From: Coemansia sp. RSA 922
Lineage: Eukaryota > Kickxellomycota > Kickxellomycetes > Kickxellales > Kickxellaceae
Reading direction: 5' to 3'
DNA length: 35,865 bases
Assembly (NCBI GenBank): GCA_027577415.1
Contig: JANBQS010000103.1
Location: 1-35,865 of the forward strand
Made by a program: the position numbers and the translations under genes
Notes under the pieces: model-generated
Databases searched by the model: none
What the model was told of the DNA's origin: nothing
What the model saw: only the letters and a program-made list of their open reading frames with translations
In this document: piece after piece, positions 1 through 8,685 of the stretch
How the letters are laid out: each line of letters starts with the position of its first letter
Position numbering within the stretch: position 1 is the first letter of the stretch

Positions 1-137
1 AAGACTAGGCGGATTTCTAGGACGGGTCCTGCTAATTCTAGCACTTTTTTGAGTTGCTCTTCGGTTGTGTCAAACCCAACGTTACCCAGGAATACTATGT
101 TGCTTTCGGGTCCTTCTATCCAATGCTGCTGATCCAT
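1..137 (-). CDS. CstF-64/Rna15-like RRM protein, N-terminal part (runs off the window)
   Basis: The reverse strand from the ATG at 135-137 encodes about 45 residues before the window ends. After a short leader there is an RNP2-type strand (IVFLGNVGF), then TTEEQLKKVLELAGPVLEIRLV. This is the first half of an RRM, with the TEEQL helix and GPV..IRLV strand typical of cleavage stimulation factor 64 kDa (CstF-64, yeast Rna15). That protein binds the GU-rich element downstream of mRNA 3' cleavage sites in the nucleus. The RNP1 strand, hinge and C-terminal domain lie outside the window, so other single-RRM proteins are not excluded. The leader upstream (138-200) is AT-rich. Confidence 0.6.
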   Translation of the reverse strand, partial: MDQQHWIEGPESNIVFLGNVGFDTTEEQLKKVLELAGPVLEIRLV

Positions 138-417
138 TTATATTAATAAAAAAGTAATTGTGTTTTGCGAAATTTGTGGGAAAAAAATGAGAGAAGAGAA
201 AAGTGAATCCGCGTCATCGGCTCAATTCAAGAAGCGGCTGTAATCAGTTGATCAGGGTGTGGTTTGGGACATCGTTAGAGTTATTAAATCTTTTCTGTAT
301 TCAATGTATAAATATTGGATTGACAAGGCTGTTTACAAGTAGGATATGGCGTCATATTATCGCAGAGCGAGCGGTAGTTTATTGCAAGACATTCTGCCTT
401 TATAGAGTCTTAGTTCC

Positions 418-588
418 CTAATGAAAGTATCCAATTCTGCACAGGTAAACGTACATTGCCATCCACTGCTGCTGAGACATTCTATATGCCGGCATATTGG
501 TTATAAGCTGTGGAGCTGGGACTGGCATGGCCACGGTACACGCTAAAATGGCACTGGCGAGTAAGGCAAAGCGAAACGAAGGGTACAT
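418..588 (-). CDS. Small secreted peptide with signal peptide
   Basis: A 56-residue ORF from the ATG at 586-588 to TAG at 418. The N-terminus (MYPSFRFALLASAILACTVA, then MPVPAPQ) is a typical signal peptide: a basic residue, a hydrophobic core and a small-residue cleavage site near position 20. The predicted mature part is about 36 residues and has one cysteine, so it is not a cysteine-knot peptide. An in-frame upstream ATG at 678 would hide the signal peptide behind 30 residues; I prefer the inner start because a TATA-like element lies at 683-691. A good 5' splice site (GTACGT) occurs near codon 48, so the true C-terminus may be spliced. No family recognised. Confidence 0.45.
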   Translation of the reverse strand: MYPSFRFALLASAILACTVAMPVPAPQLITNMPAYRMSQQQWMAMYVYLCRIGYFH

Positions 589-682
589 GGTATGTATGAA
601 AAAAGTCGACGCAAATTGCTTGGTGATGAGCGAAAGATGAAAAAAAAAAGAGTCCAGAAGGAAGGATGAGGAGAACATACCG

Positions 683-691
683 ATATATATA
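683..691 (-). promoter_or_regulatory. TATA-like element of the secreted peptide gene
   Basis: The run ATATATATA lies about 95 bp upstream of the preferred ATG (588) on the minus strand and would place transcription start inside the adjoining purine-rich leader. Position and composition are the only evidence. Confidence 0.4.
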
Positions 692-1125
692 CGGTGTGGG
701 TTAATATGTCGTTCGTGTGGTATTGTCTACAACAATGTTATTGTCTTGCAGCTGATACAAGGGCCACACATCGAACCATCTTCAGCTTTCGTGACTTGAG
801 AGACCACATGAAGGCTATATGCGTGATAAAATTGGTTCTATTATTTAGCAAAGGCCTGTAAAAGCACAGTAACATACAAAATAAATTTGCCCAGACCGCT
901 GCTACAACAAGCGGTATTACTAACATCACTAAGAGCCAATCACCAAGCCATCGTTGGTCATGTGGCTGGGCAGACTAAATTCCACGTAACGCCCTCAGTG
1001 GCTTTGTGTGACACTCACAGACCAGTGAATGCCCTTTTCACAAGGTACCAAAGCGATTTCCCCCCTTTTTTTCCTTTCTCTCTTCCTCGCAAGATATCAT
1101 TTTTCATTTCTCTATCTTTCTAGCC
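692..1125. other. Divergent intergenic region with CCAAT box and CT-rich tract
   Basis: This spacer separates the secreted-peptide gene (-) from the aminotransferase gene (+). A CCAATCA motif lies at about 935. A pyrimidine tract runs from about 1057 to 1123 and ends directly before the aminotransferase ATG; such CT-rich leaders are common in fungal promoters. Small ORFs here have no protein-like composition and I do not call them. Confidence 0.4.
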
Positions 1126-2232
1126 ATGCCTACCGATACTCCCGTCTCTAACAGTGGTCCCTGGGACGCCAAGCTCCAGCAGTTCCACGGCGGCCAAGAG
1201 TGGGCTCAGCTCAGTAACTTTGTCGAAGACTTTAGCGTGACAACCAATCCGTTCGGTATGCCCAGCGGCGCCAAACTCGCAGCAGCCCACTCCATCGAGC
1301 ACAGCCACCACTACCCTCCTGCCGACCAAGAGCCGGCAAAGTCCTCTTTGGCCCGGTTCTTATGGCCATCAGAGTTTGAGACCGAGCGGGACCGTCTCAT
1401 CCTAGGCAACGGAGCCAGCGAGCTCATCGACCTTGTTATCCGCATGGCACCTACAGGTACCTGGCGACCAGGTCCGTTCTATACACAGTACAAGGAATAT
1501 GAGAGATCAGCGCGCAACAACAACTTTACGCTACTCCCACCAGGCACCAATGATAAGGCTAATGTGGCGTGCTTGGTCAATCCATGCAATCCAACGGGAG
1601 ATTACCTCGAGCTGCCCGAGCTCAAAGCGTGGATCTCTGATAACGTATTGCCCGGCGGCTACGCGATCATCGATGAGTCAATGCAGCCATGGCATTCGGA
1701 GCAGTTCCGCGAGCACTCGTTGACCAGCCAGCGTGAGTATGTCGAGAAATTGTACCGGGAGCAGGGTATCTCGGTGTTTGTCATGCACTCGTGGACCAAA
1801 CTGTGGTGCTGCACGGGTCTACGCCTCGGCTCGGTAGTGTGTCCCACTGCCGAGCATATGCGTGCCATTAAGAAGATCCAGGTCCCTTGGTCCGTCAACA
1901 CCGTGGCTCTGGCATTCCTCAATGCCGTGGTCGACGACGCAGAGTATTTGCAGGATACTTGGGAGCTTACTCCGGCCTGGCGGAAGGCCACCGTTGATAG
2001 GCTTCAGACGCTGTTCCCGGACTGGGAGTTCCATGGCCGCGAGTTTTTGTCGTGGATCTGGATAGACACAAAGGACGTTGGCGTTGCGGAGAGGGCTGTG
2101 GAGTTGGCGCGCGCTGCTGGCGTCCCTGTTAGAAGCGGTGGACCAGGATACAACCTACCTGCCTTTATCCGTGTGGCCGTGCGTCATCCAGCCAAGGTCG
2201 ATGTATTGGTCGGAGCCCTGAAGGCTCTGTAA
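1126..2232 (+). CDS. PLP-dependent aminotransferase, CobD/HisC-like (fold type I)
   Basis: 368 residues, full length for the class I/II aminotransferase fold. Visible landmarks: a GNGASELID cofactor-binding segment near 94-102; NPCNPTG at 152-158; IIDES with the ring-nitrogen Asp at 183; HSWTKLW with the Schiff-base Lys at 225; TGLRLG with phosphate-binding Arg at 233; and FIRVAVR with the carboxylate-binding Arg near 349. The segment VPWSVN (253-258) recalls the PWSVN motif of CobD (threonine-phosphate decarboxylase) more than the motif of HisC. Fungi do not make cobalamin, so the substrate is unknown; a HisC-like or other amino-acid aminotransferase is equally possible. It ends 113 bp from the convergent ABC transporter gene. 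The CT-rich leader and good ATG context support the start. Confidence 0.8.
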   Translation: MPTDTPVSNSGPWDAKLQQFHGGQEWAQLSNFVEDFSVTTNPFGMPSGAKLAAAHSIEHSHHYPPADQEPAKSSLARFLWPSEFETERDRLILGNGASELIDLVIRMAPTGTWRPGPFYTQYKEYERSARNNNFTLLPPGTNDKANVACLVNPCNPTGDYLELPELKAWISDNVLPGGYAIIDESMQPWHSEQFREHSLTSQREYVEKLYREQGISVFVMHSWTKLWCCTGLRLGSVVCPTAEHMRAIKKIQVPWSVNTVALAFLNAVVDDAEYLQDTWELTPAWRKATVDRLQTLFPDWEFHGREFLSWIWIDTKDVGVAERAVELARAAGVPVRSGGPGYNLPAFIRVAVRHPAKVDVLVGALKAL

Positions 2233-2345
2233 GAGAAAGAATATACATACGTATCTACACAATAATATACCTAATTCATAGCAAAGAGCCATTTGACATT
2301 TATCGACATAAAAAAAAGACGTAAAGGGGTCAAATAAAAATGCTA

Positions 2346-5300
2346 CTAGTGCGTTACTTGAAGCGACTGTTGCTCGACTAGCATAAAGTAAGTACCCTTT
2401 TGCGCCAACAGCTCGTCATGAGTGCCGCGCTCGACGATACGTCCAGCCTTAAAGACAATAATCATATCGCTGTCTTGGACAGTGCTCAGACGATGAGCGA
2501 CAGTCAACGTAGTACGCTCCTTGGCAGCCTTATCGAGAACCCGCTGTACGACCTTTTCGCTACGCGAGTCGAGAGCAGCAGTGGCCTCATCGAGGAGCAG
2601 CAGCTTGGGTTTGCGCACCAGAGCACGGGCAATAGCCACACGCTGCTTCTGGCCACCAGACAGTCGACCGCCCTTTTGACCGACATTGGTGTTGAAGCCG
2701 TCGGGCAGGTTGCGCACAAAGTTGTAGATATTGGCCTCCTTCGCTGCTTCCTCGATCTCGCGCTGCGTGGCACCGGGCTTTCCATAGGCGATGTTCTCAC
2801 CGATAGTGTAGTTGAACAAAATGGGCTCTTGACCGACAATCGCCATACTGTCGCGCAACGCCATGATATTCCAGTCACGCACACCCAGCCCCTCAACCGT
2901 CACCTTACCAGCCAGTGCATCGTACAAACGCTGGGCCAGCAATATCGACGTAGACTTGCCCGAACCCGAGGCGCCAACCAAAGCAACACTCTTGCCAGTC
3001 AACGCGTCGAACGAAATGCCCTTGAGGATCTTGGTATCAGGACGAATCGGGTAGGAGAACTTGACGTCCTTGAAGCCAACATTACCCTCAAACTTCTCGC
3101 TCGCGTCCGAACCCGCCGGATCAATACCATCAATTGCGCTCTTGCGGTCAAGTGTCTGGAAGATACCACGCGAGGCAACTGCGCCCTTAGAGATCATGGG
3201 CGAGATCTGGGCCAGCATACCAATAGACATTGATGCGAACATGGTGGCCATTAAGCTATTCATAAGCTGAGTGACGTCGATCCAGCCGTTAATGATGAAG
3301 CGGCAGCCAGCAAAGAAGACAAGCGCGTTGATAAACATGTTACACGCCATGGCAAACCCAAATCCCAGAGAGCTGTACAAAGAGCTGCGGATGTTGCCAC
3401 TGTGCGGCCCCTCGTTCAGCTCGTCGAATGTACGGATAAACGTCTCCTCGCGACGCAGTGTCGCAACCGTCCGGATATTGCGAATAGTCTCAGCTGCAGA
3501 CTGACCCGACACCTCGTATGCCTGGCGCAGGCGCATGGAGGCACCCCACGTCGACCGAGCCTGCAAGTACTGGGCGTAAGACTGGATCGGCCAGCATGCC
3601 ATCATTATTAGGGCGATTCTCCACTCGTAGGCAAAGGCAATAGCCAGGGCACAGATAATAGTCGAAAACGTGCTTGCCGCCGTACTGATAACGCTACCAA
3701 CAACCTTGTTAAAGTCCTCGGCATCAGTAGCCAGGCGCGAAGTCAGAGCACCGACACCATTGGCCTCGTCGTCAAAGAAACCAGACTCAAAAGTCATGTA
3801 CTTGACAAACAGGTCGTGGCGCAACTGGCGTGTGGTGTTTTCGCCAGCTACGTGGAACAGGCCGATACGACCAAACATGGCTAGACCGCCGGCGACAGAG
3901 AAAACGAGGAACAGGTTAGCGTACAAGTCAGTCTTGCGCTTGACCTCGTCCATGTCAGTCAGCGACAAAGCCATTAGGGCGCGTGCAAATACCAGCGCAA
4001 AGCAAGGCATGACAGCGCCGTCGATCACAGCTAGGACGGCGCCTGGAATCGCCACCTTCATCGAGCCACGGTATGCCCACAGCAAGCGGAACATTAGGTA
4101 CATGTCGCTCGACTCGTCCAGCGACTTGGATCCGTCCTGCTTGGCTGACCCAGAGATGGAAGCGTTTTGGGCGCTCTCGATAGTCTGACGCGTAGCCGTA
4201 GCCTTGAGCTCCAATGCCTGCTCCCTCAGCTCCTTGGCAATCAGCTCATCGACGTCACCCTCGTCATCAGCCTCGCCCATAGCCACGGTCTCGCTCTTGC
4301 TATCAACCTCACTGCGGACGGCCTGGCGCAGCTCCTGTGCGCGTACCATGACTGCATACTCGCCACCGCTCATTACCAGCTCGTCGTGAGTGCCGCTTTC
4401 GGATACCACGCCCTCGCGCACAACGTAGATCTGGTCGCAGTTGCGGATGGTGCTCAGGCGATGCGCAATAGAAATAGTCGTGCGGTTGGCCGACAGCCGA
4501 TCCAGCGCATCCTGTACCAAGCGCTCAGACGCCGTGTCCAGTGCCGATGTCGCCTCGTCGAGCAAAAGTACGTCGGGGTTGCGGATAATGGCACGCGCAA
4601 TAGCGATACGCTGCTTCTGTCCGCCAGACAATAGCGCACCACCCTCGCCAACCAGTGTGTCGTAGCCGTTGGGCAGTTGGCTAATAAACTGGTGTGCGTT
4701 GGCGGCCTTGGCAGCCTCAAAGACCTCGTCGTCGGTTGGCGGGCTGTTCTCCGGGTCAACGGCACCCCACTTGATGTTCTGCATGATACTGGTCGAGAAC
4801 AACACTGGCTCTTGCGTGACAATGCCGATACGCTGACGCAGTGTGCCAATGTTGAGCTCCTTGATATTGACACCGTCAATCAGTACGTCACCCTGGGCCG
4901 GGTCGTAGAACCGCTCAATCAGTCCAATCGTCGTCGACTTGCCACAGCCCGACTCGCCGACCAGTGCAACCTTCTGACCTGGCTGGATATCGAGACTAAA
5001 GCCCTTGAGAATGGGTACGTCGGGGCGGCTCGGATAGCTAAAGTGGATGTTACGGAATGAGATCTCACCACGGACTCTGTCGACCTTTATTCCGGACTCA
5101 GTGTCGAGCGGGTCAATCGGCGACTGGCGGTCAATAATATCAAAGACCTTGGCCGCACTACCCTGAGCAGTCGAGATAGCCGATATGTTGGGTGCCGCGC
5201 CAGACAGCATAAATCCGCCAATAAGCAAGATCAAAATGACATTGAGCACTACTTGTGGCTCGTACTCGCCCATGCGCAGTCGCCACGAACCAAAGTTAAA

Positions 5301-6308
5301 GCCAACGCAGTACATGACAAAGATAAAGAACTGGATCATGCCAATAGAGCCGCCGAGAATGAATCCGCTCTTACGCCCAAACAAATAAGCATCGTGAATT
5401 TTCTCATCATACCGAGCAATCTCACGCGCCTGCCCGTTGAACGCCATGACAGTACGGATACCAGAGAGTACTTCGTCGGCAATAGCGCCCGAAGACGCGG
5501 TCTTGTCCTGCGCCTGCGTAACGAGCTTAGAAACAGCCACGCCTAGATAGCCGCCAGCCGCCGCAATAAACGGAATAACGCACAAGCACACTAGCGTCAG
5601 CTTCCAGCCCTTGACCAGCGCGATAATAAAGCTGACGACAAAGGCGACGACGTTCATGAAAACAAAGCCGAATTTCTCGCCCAAACCGTCCTGCACCAAG
5701 TTGACATCGTTGGTAATACGCGTAGTCAGCTCGCCAGTCTTCACTGTATCGAACCAGCCAATGTCCTGGCGTACGATAGCCTGGTAGTATAGCTTACGGA
5801 TACGCAAACCCTGGTTCTCAGCAGCCACGGCCCAGCATGCGTTGACGCCAAACGACATAATCCACATAATAACGCCGAGACCCAAGAACCACAAACAGTA
5901 CTTGCGCGACTCATGGTCCAAATGGTGATTGGCGGCATCAGTCTGGCCCTGGAATATTAGCGTCTGGTACGTGAGGATGACACCCATCAGCTGGCTGAAT
6001 ATGATAATCATGACTGGGTTGATGGCACCCGAGGCACATGAGAAGAACGTGCCTGTCAATGAAAGAATAATGTCGAGTTTAGTCGCGAACCGGAACAGCT
6101 TGAGCACTGGGACTGGCTTGAGTTTTACAGCGTCCTTGTCGGAATCAGCCGTCTTTTTCTCGTCCGTTAGCATAAGTGGGTCGTCGAGCTTGTCTAGAGC
6201 CTCGACAAGGGCTTCTTCGGCCTCGTCCTTGGTCGAGCCAGACTGTTTCGTGGCAAACGACGCCGTACGCGACAAACCGCCAGGCTGCTTGGGCTCATCT
6301 ACTGACAT
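2346..6308 (-). CDS. Full-length ABCB (P-glycoprotein/MDR-type) ABC transporter
   Basis: 1320 residues arranged as TMD1-NBD1-TMD2-NBD2, matching the usual ABCB1/Mdr1/Ste6 length. The first 70 residues are cytosolic and acidic, followed by six predicted helices to about 380. NBD1 has Walker A GESGCGKST (451-459), signature LSGGQKQR (560-567), Walker B LLLDEATSALD (catalytic Glu 585) and H-loop His 616. NBD2 has Walker A GASGSGKST (1112-1120), LSGGQKQR (about 1216), LLLLDEATAALD (Glu 1241) and H-loop His 1272. Both ATP sites keep every catalytic residue, so this should be a symmetric active exporter at the plasma or vacuolar membrane. The family exports hydrophobic drugs, lipids or lipopeptides; the substrate cannot be read from sequence. 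No introns are needed. Confidence 0.95.
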   Translation of the reverse strand: MSVDEPKQPGGLSRTASFATKQSGSTKDEAEEALVEALDKLDDPLMLTDEKKTADSDKDAVKLKPVPVLKLFRFATKLDIILSLTGTFFSCASGAINPVMIIIFSQLMGVILTYQTLIFQGQTDAANHHLDHESRKYCLWFLGLGVIMWIMSFGVNACWAVAAENQGLRIRKLYYQAIVRQDIGWFDTVKTGELTTRITNDVNLVQDGLGEKFGFVFMNVVAFVVSFIIALVKGWKLTLVCLCVIPFIAAAGGYLGVAVSKLVTQAQDKTASSGAIADEVLSGIRTVMAFNGQAREIARYDEKIHDAYLFGRKSGFILGGSIGMIQFFIFVMYCVGFNFGSWRLRMGEYEPQVVLNVILILLIGGFMLSGAAPNISAISTAQGSAAKVFDIIDRQSPIDPLDTESGIKVDRVRGEISFRNIHFSYPSRPDVPILKGFSLDIQPGQKVALVGESGCGKSTTIGLIERFYDPAQGDVLIDGVNIKELNIGTLRQRIGIVTQEPVLFSTSIMQNIKWGAVDPENSPPTDDEVFEAAKAANAHQFISQLPNGYDTLVGEGGALLSGGQKQRIAIARAIIRNPDVLLLDEATSALDTASERLVQDALDRLSANRTTISIAHRLSTIRNCDQIYVVREGVVSESGTHDELVMSGGEYAVMVRAQELRQAVRSEVDSKSETVAMGEADDEGDVDELIAKELREQALELKATATRQTIESAQNASISGSAKQDGSKSLDESSDMYLMFRLLWAYRGSMKVAIPGAVLAVIDGAVMPCFALVFARALMALSLTDMDEVKRKTDLYANLFLVFSVAGGLAMFGRIGLFHVAGENTTRQLRHDLFVKYMTFESGFFDDEANGVGALTSRLATDAEDFNKVVGSVISTAASTFSTIICALAIAFAYEWRIALIMMACWPIQSYAQYLQARSTWGASMRLRQAYEVSGQSAAETIRNIRTVATLRREETFIRTFDELNEGPHSGNIRSSLYSSLGFGFAMACNMFINALVFFAGCRFIINGWIDVTQLMNSLMATMFASMSIGMLAQISPMISKGAVASRGIFQTLDRKSAIDGIDPAGSDASEKFEGNVGFKDVKFSYPIRPDTKILKGISFDALTGKSVALVGASGSGKSTSILLAQRLYDALAGKVTVEGLGVRDWNIMALRDSMAIVGQEPILFNYTIGENIAYGKPGATQREIEEAAKEANIYNFVRNLPDGFNTNVGQKGGRLSGGQKQRVAIARALVRKPKLLLLDEATAALDSRSEKVVQRVLDKAAKERTTLTVAHRLSTVQDSDMIIVFKAGRIVERGTHDELLAQKGTYFMLVEQQSLQVTH

Positions 6309-7096
6309 TGCAACTAGAGCGTGACGAATAGGACTCGTGATAGGTTAATGGAGATATGGAGGAGATATGGCGTAGTTAAAAAGGAGATTGAGGAAATTTA
6401 AGCGAGTTAGAGCACCAATCTAGTGTTTGAGGAAGCGCGTAGGCTTTGTTTTAAAGGACGTCGACCTTTCTTTTTCATATCAGAGTCGGCGCTAGATAGC
6501 ACATATGTCCAATTACACATAGCTTTGAGGCATACGATCATTTAGGAAACAAGGTGTCAATCGATTTTTCCAGGGCTTCTAAGTAAATACGTCCCGCACA
6601 AATCTCGGCATATTGCACACACAAGGCAAAGTGGCTAGGCGTGGGGGGTGTGAGAGCACGCGTGTTAATTTATCTTTTTGTGTGATGAATGCAGACGGAA
6701 AATTGTCGGGGGAGGCTATCTAGAAAGGTGATTCACCGGAGCGTCCGCAAACAACAGCGCTAAATTTGGCAAGCTCATGCGGTCCCAAAAAAGATGATCG
6801 ACGGACGCTTGCTTGGGCACAACTCGCCCAAGGCGCGAAATGAGAAATGTCCAATCAGCAGACACGAACCCTTCCCGCAAAACCGTCGGGGCTTCCGCTC
6901 AGAGCTACTAAAAAAAGTGCCTTTTTTTACTCTCTTTTAGTAGGGGGCGATTGGCTGTATTTCAGCTGGGGCTAGGCTTCATGCTAGGCACGTACTGGCT
7001 GCCCATACTAGGCTGGTATCCATTATGTGGAGAGTTGGATCGCCCTTGCTCTACGCGCTCGGCTCAGCAGTCACTCTGCAACTCTATTACTCAACG
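6309..7096. promoter_or_regulatory. Divergent promoter region between ABC transporter and SMIM8-like genes
   Basis: This 788-bp spacer serves two divergent genes. CCAAT boxes occur at 6851-6855 (CCAATCAG) and, inverted, at 6950-6954 (ATTGG). Two short dyads are visible: AGCGTCCG near 6739 against CGGACGCT near 6803, and TTGGGC/GCCCAA with a 7-bp spacer around 6815-6833. No further ORF looks protein-coding. Confidence 0.45.
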
Positions 7097-7414
7097 ATGT
7101 CTTCCGAACCTTCCAAGGGCGAAAAGCCCCAGCTACATACACCGACTGGCAATGCACCAAAGCAAGATCTTCCAGGGACGCGTTTGTTCAAGGTCCTTAA
7201 TCCCGAGCTTTACATGAAGCCCAACCGGCTTATAATGTACGGCGGCGTGGTGGCCATGGCAGGGGTAATTCTCTGGCTCGGCTCAGACGAGTTGAGACAT
7301 CGCCAAGAGCAGGTTATAGCAGGCGTCGTCGACAACAGCAGCACTTCAGCGAGCGCTCAGCGCGCACAAACCTACCAGGAGCGAATGGCAGAGCTCAAGC
7401 GTGAATTGAAGTAG
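7097..7414 (+). CDS. SMIM8-like (UPF0708) single-pass membrane protein
   Basis: 105 residues from the ATG at 7097. The core LFKVLNPELYMKPNRLIMYG followed by a hydrophobic segment (about 52-67) corresponds to the LF.A.NPEL..KPN signature and membrane helix of small integral membrane protein 8. The N-terminus is polar and the C-terminus is charged and helical (RMAELKRELK). An in-frame ATG at 7025 would add 24 hydrophobic residues; I reject it because family members start shortly before the NPEL motif. The molecular role of SMIM8 is not established. Assignment rests on motif recognition without a search. Confidence 0.6.
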   Translation: MSSEPSKGEKPQLHTPTGNAPKQDLPGTRLFKVLNPELYMKPNRLIMYGGVVAMAGVILWLGSDELRHRQEQVIAGVVDNSSTSASAQRAQTYQERMAELKRELK

Positions 7415-7516
7415 GGCAGTACTCATAGCAAGCCAAGCAGTAATTTTATAGATGCGACAGGACTCTCAGCGCCAGCACAATAACGTAAATAAATGATAAA
7501 CAACTATTCCGACACC

Positions 7517-8458
7517 TTAGCTCTTTTGCGTGATAGTTCCCGAGAGCCTCCACATATACCAAGTCGCTACAGATCTATACGGTTCCCAGATCTGGCCCAT
7601 CTCGACCAGCGCCTCGTGAGTCGGCGTCTTCTTGCCAAATGGAACGCCAAAATGGTGGCACATTGCCTTGCGAACAGCCAAGTCCAGAGTCGGCAGTATG
7701 TTGGTGCGCTTAAGATGGAACATGAGAAACATGTCTGCCGTCCAAGGCCCGATACCACGAATAGCGACCAACGCCGCCGCCGCCTCACTATCCGACATCC
7801 TTGCCAGTTTCTCGTCAGAAAGTGTGCCGTCGTTAAACTTACTCGCCACCTCCTTTAGGTACTCTGCCTTGCGCTGGCCCAGGCCGACGTTCTTCAGCTC
7901 TTCGGTGTCGATGGCCGCTACCTGTTGTGGTGTTGGGAATATAAAGTCGCTAGAGTCCAAACTGGCTCCACTGGCGGCCAATAGGTCAGCTTTGGACTCT
8001 TCCTTTAGCGTGCCGTACTGCTTGAGGAAGCGGAGAAGGATGGCTGCCGCGGCCTTGCCAGCTAGCTGTTGGTAGATTATTGACTGGCATAGGGAGATGT
8101 AGCTAGTGTGCCCGTCCTGGTCTCTGTCCAGAGCCATTTCGCACCGCTCAACGGTCCTGTCGATAAACTCGCCTAGCTTGGGGTCTGCTGCCTTGAGGTG
8201 GCGAAGGGCGTCCTCCATTACTTGTGGAGTGGCGAGTGACGGGAAGGGGAAGGTAGACAGCGGCGCGACAGCAACAACGGTAGTAGTGGTAGTCGCAGCG
8301 CGACTGACGGCTGCGACATCGCTGGTTTTACTCTTGGGCTTCCTAGTCCGTTCTTTGGTGACCTTGCTTGTCTTGGTGGCGACCTTGAGGGCAGGAAGAA
8401 CAGCAACCGTAGTCTCGGCTGTCTTGGCTACTAGGCGTGCACTGCGACGGGTTGTCAT
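7517..8458 (-). CDS. DNA-3-methyladenine glycosylase, HhH-GPD (AlkA/Mag1 type)
   Basis: 313 residues. The first 70 are a basic Ala/Thr/Val-rich tail (MTTRRSARLVAK...) likely carrying nuclear signals. The HhH-GPD domain follows. SLCQSIIYQQLAGKAA (122-137) is the conserved first helix, LVAIRGIGPWTADM (230-243) is the helix-hairpin-helix, and LPTLDLAVRK carries the catalytic Asp at 259. No Fe-S cysteine cluster follows, which fits the Mag1/AlkA branch rather than the Nth/MutY branch. The enzyme excises alkylated purines such as 3-methyladenine to start base excision repair. The promoter is shared with the divergent FHA/G-patch gene, only 227 bp away. Confidence 0.9.
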   Translation of the reverse strand: MTTRRSARLVAKTAETTVAVLPALKVATKTSKVTKERTRKPKSKTSDVAAVSRAATTTTTVVAVAPLSTFPFPSLATPQVMEDALRHLKAADPKLGEFIDRTVERCEMALDRDQDGHTSYISLCQSIIYQQLAGKAAAAILLRFLKQYGTLKEESKADLLAASGASLDSSDFIFPTPQQVAAIDTEELKNVGLGQRKAEYLKEVASKFNDGTLSDEKLARMSDSEAAAALVAIRGIGPWTADMFLMFHLKRTNILPTLDLAVRKAMCHHFGVPFGKKTPTHEALVEMGQIWEPYRSVATWYMWRLSGTITQKS

Positions 8459-8685
8459 TGATAAAGCGCGTTAATTGAATAAATAGGAATTATTGCAGAA
8501 GCAGAAGTGAGTGGAAGGAAAGAGGACATATCGCCCAGAAATTCCGCAGCAGGAAGAGTTTGTCAGCTCAAAACAGCATTGGCGGATCTAATCAAGCACT
8601 TGTACTCATTGTTGTGCAGTTTTGTTTTGAAGTTTTGCATACTTTCTGTGTCTTGCTTTCTTATTTAATTGCGTTTGGATTCGAA

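Noticed and set aside
2400..3233. Long plus-strand open frame over the ABC transporter
   Set aside because: It is the antisense shadow of a strongly conserved ATPase domain and has no family features.
7025..7096. Upstream ATG of the SMIM8-like gene
   Set aside because: It adds a 24-residue segment not expected for the family; the inner ATG fits the usual distance to the NPEL motif.
8560..8685. 42-residue hydrophobic extension of the FHA/G-patch protein
   Set aside because: The frame there has no ATG, and a hydrophobic leader is unlikely for a nuclear protein.
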